Origin: Saccharothrix violaceirubra
GTDB taxonomy: Bacteria > Actinomycetota > Actinomycetes > Mycobacteriales > Pseudonocardiaceae
Length of the DNA: 64,000 bases
Assembly (NCBI RefSeq): GCF_014203755.1
Contig: NZ_JACHJS010000001.1
Location: forward strand, 4,278,001 to 4,342,000
Direction: 5' to 3'
The notes below the pieces were generated by a model. The model saw nothing but the letters and a program-made list of their open reading frames with translations. It made no database searches and had not been told where the DNA came from. Below, piece after piece: positions 42,551 through 52,291 of the stretch. Position 1 is the first letter of the stretch. Each line of letters begins with the position of its first letter. The position numbers and the translations under genes are program-made.

Positions 42551-44544
42551 AGCACGATCCGCAGGTCGCCGAGCACCGCCGCAGTTGCGGCCGGTGCCGG
42601 GAGCCGGTCGGCCGGGCGCGCGGCGGCCGGCCCGGCCTGGCCGAGGGCTTCTGCCATGGCTGCGGCCATCCCTACTCGTTCCGCCCGGCGCTCGCGCCCG
42701 GCACCGCGGTGGCGAGCCAGTACGAGGTGCTCGGGCCGTTCGCGCACGGCGGCGTCGGCTGGGTCTACCTGGCCCGCGACACCCACCTCGACCACCGGTA
42801 CGTCGTCCTCAAAGGACTGATCGACGCGTCCGACCCGGGCCTGGCCGCGGTGGAGCGGCGCGCGCTGACCACGCTGGACCACCGCGACATCGTGCGGATC
42901 TCGGACTTCGTGTCGCACCCGGACGAGCGCACCGGCCAGTCGCGCGACTACATCGTGATGGAGTACGTCGACGGCCTGTCGCTGGGCGAGATCGGCCGCG
43001 CGGGCCGGTTCGGCGCCGAGCCGCTGCGGGTCGAGCACGTGCTCACGTGCGTGCGGCACGTGCTGGAGGCGTTCGAGTACCTGCACGACCGCGGTTTTCT
43101 GTACTGCGACATGAAGCCGGACAACGTGATCGTGCGGCCGGGCAACCGGGGCGAGCACGAGAGCCGGGTGAAGCTGATCGACCTGGGCGCGGTCCGGCGG
43201 ATCGGCGACCGGTCCGGCGCGATCATCGGCACGCCCGGCTACCAGGTCGACCGGCGGGAGATCGACGAGCGCGGCCTCACCGTGGACACGGACCTGTACA
43301 CGGTCGGGCGGATGATGGAGGAGCTGTACCGGGTGAGCGAGGACGCCGCCCGGACCGGGGACGCCGACCCACTGGCGATCGGACTGGAGTCGTTCCGACG
43401 CCTGCGCGAGCGCGCCTTCCACTCCGACCCGGACCGGCGGTTCCGCTCGGCGCGGGCGCTGCTCGACCAGCTCGACGGCGTGCACCGGGAGGTGGCGTCG
43501 CTGCGCGACGGCGAGCCGAGGCCCGAGCGGTCCCGGCTGTTCGCGCCGACCGGCGTGCTGCTCGACGCCGGGCTCGGCGCCGTGCCGCCACTGGCCCGCT
43601 GGACCGGGGACGGGCACCGCGGCACGGGCGACTCGCTGCCCGACGGGCGTCCCGAGCCGGGCGCCGTCGCGGTCGGCCTGCCCGTGCCCCGCGTGGACCC
43701 CGACGACGAGGCCGCGGACGTGGTCGGCGCGGTGGTCGCGGCGGGCGCCTCGGACCCGCGGCGGCTGGTGGCGAAGCTGGCGACCGTGCCGGACACGGTC
43801 GAGGCCCGGTACGCGCGGTTCCGCGCCCACCTCGCGGTGGGTGGGACCACACCCGAGCTGCCCGACGTGGTCGGACCCGACCGCGACGGGTGGCGGTCGT
43901 CCTGGCACCGCGGGCTGCTGGCGTTGGCGCTGGGCGACGTGAAGCGCGCCGCGTCCGCGTTCGACGCGGTGTACGAGGCGGTGCCCGGCGAGGACGCGCC
44001 CAAGCTCGCGCTCGGGTACTGCGCCGAGCACGCGGGCGCGGACCGCCGGGCCGAACAGCTCTACGAGGCGGTGTGGCGGCGCGACCCGGCCAACGGCAGC
44101 GCGGCGTTCGGCCTGGTCCGACTGCGGCTGGGCCGCGGCGACCGGGCGGGCGCGGTGGCCGTGCTCGACGGCGTGCCGACCGTGGCCCGCCACCACGACG
44201 CCGCCCGCGTCGCCGCCGTGTCCGTCCTCTGTGGACACTTGGGCGACACGCCGCCCGCACCCGGCGACCTGCGCGAGGCGGCGTACCGGCTGGCGGCGCT
44301 GTACCTGGACGGCGACGAGTCCCGGACGCGCCTCACGGCGGTGGTGCGCGAGGCCGCGTTCGACCTCGGCGACCCCGACGCCCTGTACCCCGGGGAGGTG
44401 TTCGGCGCCCGGCCGGACGTGCCGGGACTGCGCGTGCTGCTCGAACAGTCGTACCGGGAACTGTCCCGGCAGGCCCGCTCCGCGCGGGCGCACGGCGTGC
44501 TCGTCGACCTGGCCAACACGATCCGACCGAGGACGGCGCGATGA
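42547..44544 (+). CDS. pknG: PknG-type serine/threonine kinase
   Basis: A 665-residue rubredoxin-kinase-TPR protein, the PknG architecture. The N-terminal metal site uses C14, C17, C36 and C39. The kinase domain shows a glycine loop FAHGGVGWVYLARD, the VVLKG lysine, a catalytic loop YCDMKPDN and DLG in place of DFG, as is usual in PknG. The C-terminal third is helical TPR-like. PknG senses amino-acid levels and controls central nitrogen/carbon flux through FHA proteins. Downstream genes for a membrane and a solute-binding protein echo the GlnX-GlnH input system. It overlaps the vWA gene by ATGA. Confidence 0.93.
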   Translation: MKHDPQVAEHRRSCGRCREPVGRARGGRPGLAEGFCHGCGHPYSFRPALAPGTAVASQYEVLGPFAHGGVGWVYLARDTHLDHRYVVLKGLIDASDPGLAAVERRALTTLDHRDIVRISDFVSHPDERTGQSRDYIVMEYVDGLSLGEIGRAGRFGAEPLRVEHVLTCVRHVLEAFEYLHDRGFLYCDMKPDNVIVRPGNRGEHESRVKLIDLGAVRRIGDRSGAIIGTPGYQVDRREIDERGLTVDTDLYTVGRMMEELYRVSEDAARTGDADPLAIGLESFRRLRERAFHSDPDRRFRSARALLDQLDGVHREVASLRDGEPRPERSRLFAPTGVLLDAGLGAVPPLARWTGDGHRGTGDSLPDGRPEPGAVAVGLPVPRVDPDDEAADVVGAVVAAGASDPRRLVAKLATVPDTVEARYARFRAHLAVGGTTPELPDVVGPDRDGWRSSWHRGLLALALGDVKRAASAFDAVYEAVPGEDAPKLALGYCAEHAGADRRAEQLYEAVWRRDPANGSAAFGLVRLRLGRGDRAGAVAVLDGVPTVARHHDAARVAAVSVLCGHLGDTPPAPGDLREAAYRLAALYLDGDESRTRLTAVVREAAFDLGDPDALYPGEVFGARPDVPGLRVLLEQSYRELSRQARSARAHGVLVDLANTIRPRTAR

Positions 44545-45959
44545 CCCGACCGCAGATCTCCCTGTCCGTCGGCCAGAACGAGTACCTCTCGCCGCACGAC
44601 GGCGAGATGCACGCCGTGCTCACCGTGGCCGCGCAGGGACCCGACGGCCCGGAGACCACCGTGCCCGAGGCCGCCGAGGTGATCGCGATCGACTGCTCCG
44701 GTTCGATGCACTACCCGCCGACGAAACTCGCGGGCGCCCGACGGGCCGCGGCGGCGGCCGTGGACGCCATGCGCGACGGCGTGCACTTCGCGATCGTGGC
44801 GGGCACGGACACCGCCACCAAGGTCTTCCCCGCCGACGTCGGGCTCGTGCCGGCGGACCCGACGTCGCGCACGGCGGCCAAACGCGCGCTGCGCGACCTG
44901 ACCGCGATCGGCGGCACGGCCATGGGCACGTGGCTGCGCCTGGCGAACCGGCTGCTCGCCGCGCACCCGGCGGCCGTCCGGCACGTCATGCTGCTCACCG
45001 ACGGCCGCAACGAGCACGAGACCTCCGAGCAGTTGAAGGCGGTGCTCGCGGAGTGCGCGGGCCGCTTCGTGTGCGACGCGCGCGGCATCGGCGTGGACTG
45101 GGCGCCCGAGGAACTGATGGCCATCGTGCAGGCCCTGCACGGCACCGCCGACGCGGTGGAGGACGTCGACGACCTGGTCGCCGACTTCGCCGCCATGACC
45201 CGGGCCGCCATGGGCCGGGTGCTGCCCGACGTGCGGGTGCGGGTGCGCACGGCGCCGTTCGCGCGGCTGCGGTTCGTCAAGCAGGTGCTGCCGACCCGGT
45301 CGGACCTCACGTCGTTCGGCGTGGTCGTCGACGCGCGCACGACCGTCCTGCCGACCGGGGCGTGGGGCGCGGAGACCCGGGACTTCCACGTGTGCCTGGA
45401 CATCGACCGCGGCACCGTGCCGCCGGACGAGGAGGTGCAGGCCGCGCGCGTGGACCTGGTCGTGCTCGACGGGGACGTGCCGCACCCGGTCGCCGGTCCG
45501 GTCCCGGTGCGCGTGCACCGGACCGAGGACCTGCGGCTGTCGAGCGTCCTGCACCCGGCCGTGGCGCACTACACCGGCCAGAGCGAGATGGGGCTCGCGG
45601 TGATGGCGGGCTACGACGCGTACGACGTCGGCGACGCCGCCCGTGCCGAACAGGAGTGGGGACGGGCCATCGCGTTGGCGTCCGGACTGGGCAACGGGCA
45701 CGTGCTCGACCGGCTGGCCCGGCTGGTGGACGTGGTCGGCGACCCGGCCGACGGCAAGGTGCGGGTCAAGACCGCGGTGTCGCCGCATGACCTGCTCGCG
45801 CTCGCGATGAGTTCCGTGATGTCCAGCCAGGTGCGCGACGTCGACACCGCCGGCGAGGCGTCCGGGCCGGACGTCGTGTGCGCGCACTGCTGTCACGTGT
45901 GCCCGCCGGGAGCGCGGTTCTGCGTGGCGTGCGGGCGGTCGATCGGGGCGGACGCGTGA
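44541..45959 (+). CDS. vWA domain protein with C-terminal zinc ribbon
   Basis: A 472-residue protein. Residues about 45-215 are a von Willebrand A domain with the MIDAS motif DCSGS and a later LLTDGRNEHE aspartate. A beta-rich region follows, and the C-terminus has a zinc ribbon CAHCCHVCPPGARFCVACG. Similar proteins accompany PknG genes in actinobacteria and may link kinase and membrane receptor. It overlaps both neighbours by four bases. Function unknown beyond that. Confidence 0.88.
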   Translation: MTRPQISLSVGQNEYLSPHDGEMHAVLTVAAQGPDGPETTVPEAAEVIAIDCSGSMHYPPTKLAGARRAAAAAVDAMRDGVHFAIVAGTDTATKVFPADVGLVPADPTSRTAAKRALRDLTAIGGTAMGTWLRLANRLLAAHPAAVRHVMLLTDGRNEHETSEQLKAVLAECAGRFVCDARGIGVDWAPEELMAIVQALHGTADAVEDVDDLVADFAAMTRAAMGRVLPDVRVRVRTAPFARLRFVKQVLPTRSDLTSFGVVVDARTTVLPTGAWGAETRDFHVCLDIDRGTVPPDEEVQAARVDLVVLDGDVPHPVAGPVPVRVHRTEDLRLSSVLHPAVAHYTGQSEMGLAVMAGYDAYDVGDAARAEQEWGRAIALASGLGNGHVLDRLARLVDVVGDPADGKVRVKTAVSPHDLLALAMSSVMSSQVRDVDTAGEASGPDVVCAHCCHVCPPGARFCVACGRSIGADA

Positions 45960-47044
45960 CCGGGTCGACGACCCGGCGGGACCTGCTGCGGCTGCGGGCC
46001 GTGCTGCTGGTCGTGACGGGACTCGTCGTCGCCGCGTCGTGGTTCGTGGTGCGGGACGTGCACGACCGGATCGGGCAGGTGCTCGCGCGCGGCGCGCCCG
46101 CCGTGCTGGAGGCGACCGCCGCGCACGCCGCGCTGGCCGAGGCGGACGCGTTCGCGATCGACGCCTTCGACTCGGGCGAGGCGAAGCTGGCCGGGCCGGG
46201 CGACCGCTACCAGAACCGGATCGCGGTGGCGAGCCAGAGTCTGACGCGGGTGGCCGAGCACAACGTGGCGGCGGCCGAGGGCAGTCGGCAGATCCAACTG
46301 GTGGAGGGCCTGCTGGTCGCCTACACCGGCTGGATCGCCCAGGCCGACGCGCACTACCGGCAACGCTCGACGCTGGCCGACGTCGATCTCTGGTACGCCT
46401 CACGCCTGGTGCACGCACCCGGGATCGGCGTGCTGGCCGAGTTGGACCAGTTGGCCCGCGTGCAGCGGGAGGCGCTCGACCGGCAGCTCGGGGAAAGCCT
46501 GGCGGCGCCGGTGTGGATCGGTCTCCTGGCCGTGGCCGCGCTGGTGCTGGGTGTGCGGCTGGTGCTGGCGCAGCGGTATCTGAGGCGGCGGTTCCGGCGG
46601 CGGTGGAACGTGCCGCTGCTGCTGGGGTGCGGCGCGCTCCTGGGGCTGTGCGCGGTGGTGGTGTTCGGCGTCCTGGCCCAGTACCGGGCCGAGGTGGCGG
46701 CCGGCGAACTGCGCGGCGTGACCGATGCGTGGGCGCAACGGGCCGCGGTCGCCGGCGACCGCGGTCAGCGGGAGTTGCGCGGGCTCGTGACCAGGACGTG
46801 CGAACGCGTGTGCGGTGAGACCGTGGACCGGTTCGTCGCCGGACTGCCGGCCGTGCCGCGGGTCGAGGCGGTGGCCGAGCACGAGCTGACGACCCGCGTG
46901 AAGGCGGTCAACGAGCGGATCGCCGCCGCCGACCGCATGGCCGGCGTGGAACCGCTCGTGCCGGTCGCGGGGGTCCTGGTCCTGGTGGCGGTGTGGTCCG
47001 GGTTCCGGCCCCGCCTCGCGGAATACCGGTACGAGCCGCGATGA
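45956..47044 (+). CDS. Four-TM membrane protein, GlnX-like
   Basis: A 362-residue protein with hydrophobic segments at about 14-32, 187-207, 223-246 and 335-352, and two extracytoplasmic helical regions between them. This matches the topology of GlnX, the membrane partner of PknG that receives a signal from the GlnH-type lipoprotein. Two cysteines in TCERVCGE near residue 280 could form a disulphide outside the cell. Its start and stop both overlap neighbours. Confidence 0.75.
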   Translation: MTGSTTRRDLLRLRAVLLVVTGLVVAASWFVVRDVHDRIGQVLARGAPAVLEATAAHAALAEADAFAIDAFDSGEAKLAGPGDRYQNRIAVASQSLTRVAEHNVAAAEGSRQIQLVEGLLVAYTGWIAQADAHYRQRSTLADVDLWYASRLVHAPGIGVLAELDQLARVQREALDRQLGESLAAPVWIGLLAVAALVLGVRLVLAQRYLRRRFRRRWNVPLLLGCGALLGLCAVVVFGVLAQYRAEVAAGELRGVTDAWAQRAAVAGDRGQRELRGLVTRTCERVCGETVDRFVAGLPAVPRVEAVAEHELTTRVKAVNERIAAADRMAGVEPLVPVAGVLVLVAVWSGFRPRLAEYRYEPR

Positions 47045-48303
47045 GGAACCTGGTGCTGGTGGTCCTCCTGGTGCTGTCCGGGTGCACGGCTCCGGGCAGC
47101 ACGGCGACCGTGACGATCCTGGCCTCGTGGAGCGGCGCCGAGGAGGCCAAGTTCCGCCGCGTGCTCGACGCGTTCGAGGAGCAGACGGGCATCGAGGTCG
47201 ACTACATCGGCACGCGGGCACTGGGCCAGGTCCTGGAATCCGAGGTGCAGCAGGGCGATCCGCCCGATCTGGTGATCTTCCCCAGTCCCGGCGAGCTGGC
47301 CACGTACGCCAAGCGCGGCTATCTGCACCCGCTCGACGACGTGCTGCCCGGACACCGCGAGGAGTACGGGGACCAGTGGCTGGAGCTGGAACGGGCGGCC
47401 ACCGACCGCCAGTACGGGCTCGCGGTGAAGGCCGACTTGAAAGGCGTGATCTGGTTCAACCCCAAGGAGTTGATCGAGCCCAAGCCCGCGCGCGGTGCGG
47501 AACTCCAGGCGTTGGTGCGGCGGACACGGGTCACGCCGTGGTGCGTGGGCATGGGCGCCAGTCCGTACTCGGGGTGGCCCGGTACGGACTGGGTAGAGAC
47601 CCTGCTGCTGCGGTTGTCCGGGCCCGCGCTGTACCAGGACTGGACCGCCGGGCGGTTGACGTGGGCGTCCTCGCCGGTGCGGGCGGCATGGGAGACCTGG
47701 GGCGCGCTGGCAGGCCCCGACCTGGTGCGGGGCGGTGCACGCGGGGCGTTGCTGACCGACTTCGGCGACGCGGGGCGCGGGTTGTTCACCGACCCACCCG
47801 GCTGTCTGCTCGAACTCCAAGGGACGTTCGCCGCAGGCGGCTACCAGGGGTACGAGACCAAGCCGAAGGCCGGAATCGACTACGACTTCTTCGAGGTGCC
47901 CCCCTTCGGCGAAGGCAGGCCGGCGAAGGCGGTGGCCGCGGACCTGGCGGCGATGTTCAACGACACGCCGCAGGCTCGACGGCTCATGGCCTTTCTGGCT
48001 TCGGCTTCGGCTTCGGCGATCTGGCCGGGGTCGGGGGGTGCGTACTCGGTGAATCGGCGGGTGCCTCCGGCGGCCTATCCGGATGACGTGGCGAAGCGGG
48101 TTTCGGGGAAGCTCACCGAGCCCGGGACGTTCTGCTTCGACGCCTCCGATCTCATGCCGCCGACCATGCGCACGGCGTTCCACCGGGCGGTGTTGGAGTA
48201 CTTGGCCGATCCGGGACGGTTGGACGAGATCCTGGCGAACCTGGACGAGGTCCGAGCCGGCGTGCCGCCGGGCGAGTGGCTCGATTTCCCCTGCGGTTCT
48301 TGA
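47041..48303 (+). CDS. Extracellular solute-binding lipoprotein
   Basis: A 420-residue periplasmic-type binding protein of family 1. A signal peptide with the lipobox LVLSGC (Cys15 lipidated) is followed by VTILASWSGAEEAKFRRVLDAFEEQTG and DPPDLVIFPSPGEL. No ABC permease or ATPase is near; together with PknG and the four-TM protein it is more likely a sensor input than a transporter component. Canonical GlnH proteins belong to family 3, so this PknG operon uses a different receptor type. It is the last gene of the operon. Confidence 0.85.
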   Translation: MRNLVLVVLLVLSGCTAPGSTATVTILASWSGAEEAKFRRVLDAFEEQTGIEVDYIGTRALGQVLESEVQQGDPPDLVIFPSPGELATYAKRGYLHPLDDVLPGHREEYGDQWLELERAATDRQYGLAVKADLKGVIWFNPKELIEPKPARGAELQALVRRTRVTPWCVGMGASPYSGWPGTDWVETLLLRLSGPALYQDWTAGRLTWASSPVRAAWETWGALAGPDLVRGGARGALLTDFGDAGRGLFTDPPGCLLELQGTFAAGGYQGYETKPKAGIDYDFFEVPPFGEGRPAKAVAADLAAMFNDTPQARRLMAFLASASASAIWPGSGGAYSVNRRVPPAAYPDDVAKRVSGKLTEPGTFCFDASDLMPPTMRTAFHRAVLEYLADPGRLDEILANLDEVRAGVPPGEWLDFPCGS

Positions 48304-48368
48304 CACCGCGAGTCGTGCGTTCAGACACCACGAAATGTGCGTTCAGGCACCGCGCGGGCCGCCCAGGG

Positions 48369-49514
48369 TCAGCCGGTGGCGCGGTAGGACGTCAAGCCGG
48401 TCATGTCGTCCCTGCGGACGCCGTAGCCGGGGACGATGGCGTCGGGGACCCGGCCGACGCCGGTCGCCACGTCGCGACCCGTACGGGCATCAAGGATCGT
48501 GCCGCCATGCGCACGTCCGTACACCAACCCCGCGTAAACGGCCGCCACCTCGGGATTCAGCCGACCCGTCGACGTGTCGGGCAGCGTCCACAGTCTCGTA
48601 CCGGCCAGATCCAAGGCCGTGACGTCGTGGTAACTCACGCAGACCACCACGTCCTGAGCGGCCGGACTGCACGACGGGGACTCAGGAAGGGTCGCCCGCA
48701 CACCCCCGTCTCCCGTTCCCAACAACAAAGTCCGAGGCTCAGCCGGCACGTCCTCCACGAACTGCGCGAGTCCGGGCACCACCACCGCGGCACGAAGGTC
48801 GCGCACCGGCGCGGAGCCGGTCCAACGCACCTTCGCGGTGCCCACGTCCAGCCCCTGCGCGATCGTGCCCGCACCGGACGTCCGCAGGCCCACCACGATG
48901 CGGTCGTCCAAGCCCACCGGCACGAATCCGGCGGGCAGGGCGGTCGCCGACGAGGCACGCACGTCGACCAGCGCGCCGAACGACCCCGCCACCACCGCGA
49001 CGAAAGCGTCGTTCGCCGCGACAACGCTCGTCCGCGTCTCCTGGGGCGACGCGCCGCCCGGGTAGGCGGTCCGCGCAGTCCACGTCTGGTTTCCGGTCCT
49101 GGCGTCCAAACCGCCGACCACCAGGTCGAAACCGTTCGACCCCCGGGCCAGACCCGCCCACACGACCTGACCGCCCGACAACCGGATCGGATCGCCGGGA
49201 CCGCGTTCCACCGGCGTCTTGGCCACCCACCGCTCGACACCGTCGACGAGGGCGATCGCCCGGACGTTCAGCGCCGCATCGGAGCTGGAGCCCTCCTTCG
49301 CGGTGATCGTGAAAGCGGCTTCGTTGCCCACCAACGCTTTCCGGTCCTTCGTCAGGGAGACGCCCTGATCGGCGAACGACTTCGGCGGGTCGTACAGCGG
49401 GCCGTCCGTGATGGGGGCACCCGTGGTGCCGACGTGCGGCGCGGGTTCGGGCGTCGGGCTTCCGCACGCCACGAGCATCAGCACGGGGACGACAGCCGCC
49501 AAGCGACGTAACAT
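48369..49514 (-). CDS. Lipoprotein with PQQ-like beta-propeller
   Basis: A 381-residue exported protein. The lipobox LVAC places Cys17 as the lipid site. Repeated blade motifs (GLDARTGNQTWTA, DVGTAKVRWTG, DLAGTRLWTLPD, DARTGRDVATG) form a PQQ/quinoprotein-type propeller, without the pattern of a catalytic dehydrogenase. Codon 2 is TTA, hinting at bldA-dependent translation. It converges with the PknG operon; the 65-bp gap between them is free of genes. Confidence 0.82.
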   Translation of the reverse strand: MLRRLAAVVPVLMLVACGSPTPEPAPHVGTTGAPITDGPLYDPPKSFADQGVSLTKDRKALVGNEAAFTITAKEGSSSDAALNVRAIALVDGVERWVAKTPVERGPGDPIRLSGGQVVWAGLARGSNGFDLVVGGLDARTGNQTWTARTAYPGGASPQETRTSVVAANDAFVAVVAGSFGALVDVRASSATALPAGFVPVGLDDRIVVGLRTSGAGTIAQGLDVGTAKVRWTGSAPVRDLRAAVVVPGLAQFVEDVPAEPRTLLLGTGDGGVRATLPESPSCSPAAQDVVVCVSYHDVTALDLAGTRLWTLPDTSTGRLNPEVAAVYAGLVYGRAHGGTILDARTGRDVATGVGRVPDAIVPGYGVRRDDMTGLTSYRATG

Positions 49515-49784
49515 GCATCCTCTTTCGATCGCGGGCGCCCGTGGCGCGAATCGAGACGCCCCAGGCTGACGGCCGAACGGGCGATCACCGATACGGATTG
49601 ACGAAGCGGTGCCAGGCATTGCCCGAACCGACCTGGCGTGATCTCCGAAGTTCACCGATTCGGACCAGTGGCGAACACACCGCGTGTCCGATCTGTTCCC
49701 GCCGTACCGCCAAGTGGGACACCCGCACCCCGCCGCCGAAGCGGTGCCAGACTCAGGTCCAGTCCACCCGAGCAGGGAGTCGCC

Positions 49785-50810
49785 GTGCCCACGAACCGGA
49801 AACCGTTGCGCCGACTGGGTTTCCTGACCATCGGACTGTTCGACGGCACCGATCCGGGCCCCGGTCACGAGCGCACGCTGCGGATGGTCGAACTCGGCGA
49901 ACGACTCGGCTTCGACAACGCGTGGGTACGCCACCGGCACCTCCAGTACGGCATCTCGTCGCCGATCGCGGTCCTCGCGGCGGCGTCGCAGCGCACGTCG
50001 CGCATCAACCTCGGCACGGCGGTCACGCCGCTGGGCTGGGAGAACCCGTTGCGCCTGGCCGAGGACCTGGCCACGGTCGACGTCCTGTCCGGCGGTCGCC
50101 TCGACGCCGGGTTCAGCGTCGGCCCGCCCGGACACCTCGACCACGTCAAGCACGCGCTCTACCCGGACACCGCCGACCACGAGGACTTCGGCTACGGCCG
50201 CGCGCGCCGGCTGGTCGACCTGGTGCGCGGCGCCCGCGCGTCGGACTTCCGCGGCGTGGAGGGGTTCGAGGTGTTCTCCGACCGCGTCCAGCCCCACTCC
50301 CCCGGCCTCGGTTCGCGGCTCTGGTACGGCGGCGGCAGCCTGCGGTCCGCGCGCTGGGCGGGCGAGAACGGCCTGAACCTGTTGTCCAGCAGCGTGGTCA
50401 AGGCCGAACAGCCCGGCCCGCACGACTTCGCCGAGATCCAACTCGCCCTGATCCGGGAGTTCCGCGCGCACCACCCGGACGGCGACGCGGCCCGCGTCTC
50501 GCAGGGCCTGGTCGTGATCCCGACCGACTCCGCGAGCCCGCAGCAGCGCGCGAAATACGAGGCGTACGCGCAAGAACGCCTCCCGCGCACGGCCGAACCC
50601 CAAGGCCCCGGCCGACTCCTGTTCGCACCCGACATCGTCGGCACCTCGGCGGAGATCGCCGAACGGCTCCACGCCCACGCCGCGTTCCGCGAGGTCACCG
50701 AGGTCGCGTTCGCCCTGCCGTTCGTCTTCGACGAGGACGACTACACCCAGATCCTCACCGACATCGCCACGCGGCTCGGCCCGGCACTGGGGTGGCGTCC
50801 CGCGTCCTGA
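49785..50810 (+). CDS. LLM-class flavin-dependent oxidoreductase
   Basis: A 341-residue luciferase-like monooxygenase. Hallmarks are FDNAWVRHRHLQYG, RINLGTAVTPLGWENPLRLAEDLATVDVLSGGRLDAGFSVGP, and a C-terminal IVGTSAEIAERL helix. It probably uses FMN or F420. GCAGGGAG lies before the GTG start. A 270-bp spacer without genes separates it from the divergent lipoprotein gene, and the TIR gene follows 26 bp downstream. Confidence 0.9.
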   Translation: MPTNRKPLRRLGFLTIGLFDGTDPGPGHERTLRMVELGERLGFDNAWVRHRHLQYGISSPIAVLAAASQRTSRINLGTAVTPLGWENPLRLAEDLATVDVLSGGRLDAGFSVGPPGHLDHVKHALYPDTADHEDFGYGRARRLVDLVRGARASDFRGVEGFEVFSDRVQPHSPGLGSRLWYGGGSLRSARWAGENGLNLLSSSVVKAEQPGPHDFAEIQLALIREFRAHHPDGDAARVSQGLVVIPTDSASPQQRAKYEAYAQERLPRTAEPQGPGRLLFAPDIVGTSAEIAERLHAHAAFREVTEVAFALPFVFDEDDYTQILTDIATRLGPALGWRPAS

Positions 50811-50836
50811 CCGCCCGACGCGCCACAATCATCGGC

Positions 50837-52291
50837 GTGAAGGTGTTCGTCAACTACCGCCAGCGCGACGCGGACGGCCGCCTGCTCCCGCACGCCCTGG
50901 CCGCCGAAGCGCTGGCCGAGCGGCTCGCGGGCCTGCTCGGGACGGGCACGGTCTACTTCGACACGACCCTGCCGCCGGGCCGGCGGTATTCCGACATGCT
51001 GCGCCGGCGCATCACCGAGGCGATGGTCGTCGTGGTGGTCGTCCACGAGAACTGGCTCGCCGATCTGCGGGCCAGGGAGGGGACGCGCAAGGACTGGGTG
51101 CGGTACGAGATCGCCGAGGCGCTGGCCGCCGGCAAGGAGGTGGTCCCGGTGCTGATCGGGGACGCCGAACTGCCCGGGCACCGCGACCTCCCGGACGACA
51201 TCCGGGGACTGGCCGACGCCCAGGCCGTGCCGTTGCGGCTGGGCAGGTTCGACCAAGGCGTCCAGGCGCTCGCCGCCGAGATCGGGCTGCGCGTCGCACC
51301 CGACGAGGAGGAGCCGCTGACGGTCGAGCAGGTGCCCGACCGGGGACGGCTGGCCGTCGCCGTGGCGGGTGCGATCGTCCTCGTGCTGTTCGGCGTGGTC
51401 GCCCCGGCCGCGGACCTGCTCTCCGAGAGGTTCCACGTCGCCGGGGTGGGCCCGTACCTCGCGGTGTTCGCGGTGATCCCGGGGCTGCCGCTGTTCGTCG
51501 TGTTCGGCATCGCCGGGACCGAGTTCGCGCTCCGCCGCCCGATGCAGTGGCTCAACGACGCGATCGAGCGCAACACCGAGGAGAAGTCCTACGTGGTGTT
51601 CGGGCTCGGGCTGATGTTCTCGGGTTTCCTGTTGCTGCTGCTCGTCGTGGTGTCGGCGGGCGGCCTGTCGGCCCCCACCGTGGGACTGGTGATCGTCGTC
51701 TGGATCGGCACGCTCCTGGTCACCGCCATCGGGTGGGTGCGCAAGCAGGACTCGCGGCGGCACTGGCCCTACTTCACCGGCCGGCCCACCGGGTTCTGGG
51801 TGCAGTCCGAACTGATCCACCTCCGGCGTCACCTCGATCGCGGTCGGGACGGGTGGACCAGGCCCCTGCCGCTGGCCCGGCGGCGGACCGCCGAACTGGT
51901 GCTCGACCGGGTCGAGGAGGTCGTGGCGATCATGGCCGCGGACGCGGAACGGGGCCGGGTCCGCTGGTGGCGGACCCGCAACCCGTACCTGAACGCGCTG
52001 CACGTCGGCGGCGTGGCGTGCGCGGTCGCCATCCTGACCATCGCGTTGATCGTGCACGCGGCGACGGCCGGGATCGGCGCCGCCGACCTGCTGTGGTGGG
52101 CGGCCGGCGTCGCCACCGCCCTGTTGTTCTACGTCGGTGGCGTCGAGTTCGCGTTCCGCACCTACCGGTGGCGGATCGCGGAGACACAGCGGACGCTGCC
52201 CGACCGGCTCGCGCAGGTGCGGGCGCGGCTGGCCGAGATGAGCACCTCGATCCCGTACTCGGCCTACCTGGCGCGCACCGAGGGCGAGTGA
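50837..52291 (+). CDS. TIR-domain protein with multiple membrane segments
   Basis: A 484-residue protein. Residues 1-135 form a TIR domain: VFVNYRQRD strand, YFDTTLPPG loop, and W87-x3-E91 in KDWVRYEIAEAL, where Glu91 aligns with the catalytic Glu of NAD-cleaving TIRs. About six hydrophobic segments follow: roughly 170-190, 200-222, 255-277, 280-298, 395-415 and 425-445. A TIR-transmembrane layout is seen in some phage-defence effectors, but no cyclase, sirtuin or other sensor gene is adjacent. The gene overlaps the convergent methyltransferase by 28 bp. Confidence 0.82.
   Translation: MKVFVNYRQRDADGRLLPHALAAEALAERLAGLLGTGTVYFDTTLPPGRRYSDMLRRRITEAMVVVVVVHENWLADLRAREGTRKDWVRYEIAEALAAGKEVVPVLIGDAELPGHRDLPDDIRGLADAQAVPLRLGRFDQGVQALAAEIGLRVAPDEEEPLTVEQVPDRGRLAVAVAGAIVLVLFGVVAPAADLLSERFHVAGVGPYLAVFAVIPGLPLFVVFGIAGTEFALRRPMQWLNDAIERNTEEKSYVVFGLGLMFSGFLLLLLVVVSAGGLSAPTVGLVIVVWIGTLLVTAIGWVRKQDSRRHWPYFTGRPTGFWVQSELIHLRRHLDRGRDGWTRPLPLARRRTAELVLDRVEEVVAIMAADAERGRVRWWRTRNPYLNALHVGGVACAVAILTIALIVHAATAGIGAADLLWWAAGVATALLFYVGGVEFAFRTYRWRIAETQRTLPDRLAQVRARLAEMSTSIPYSAYLARTEGE

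Noticed and set aside
42585..44540. Long N-terminal extension of the vWA frame
   Set aside because: It lies out of frame over the PknG gene, which has clear kinase motifs. The vWA gene starts at the ATGA overlap at 44541.
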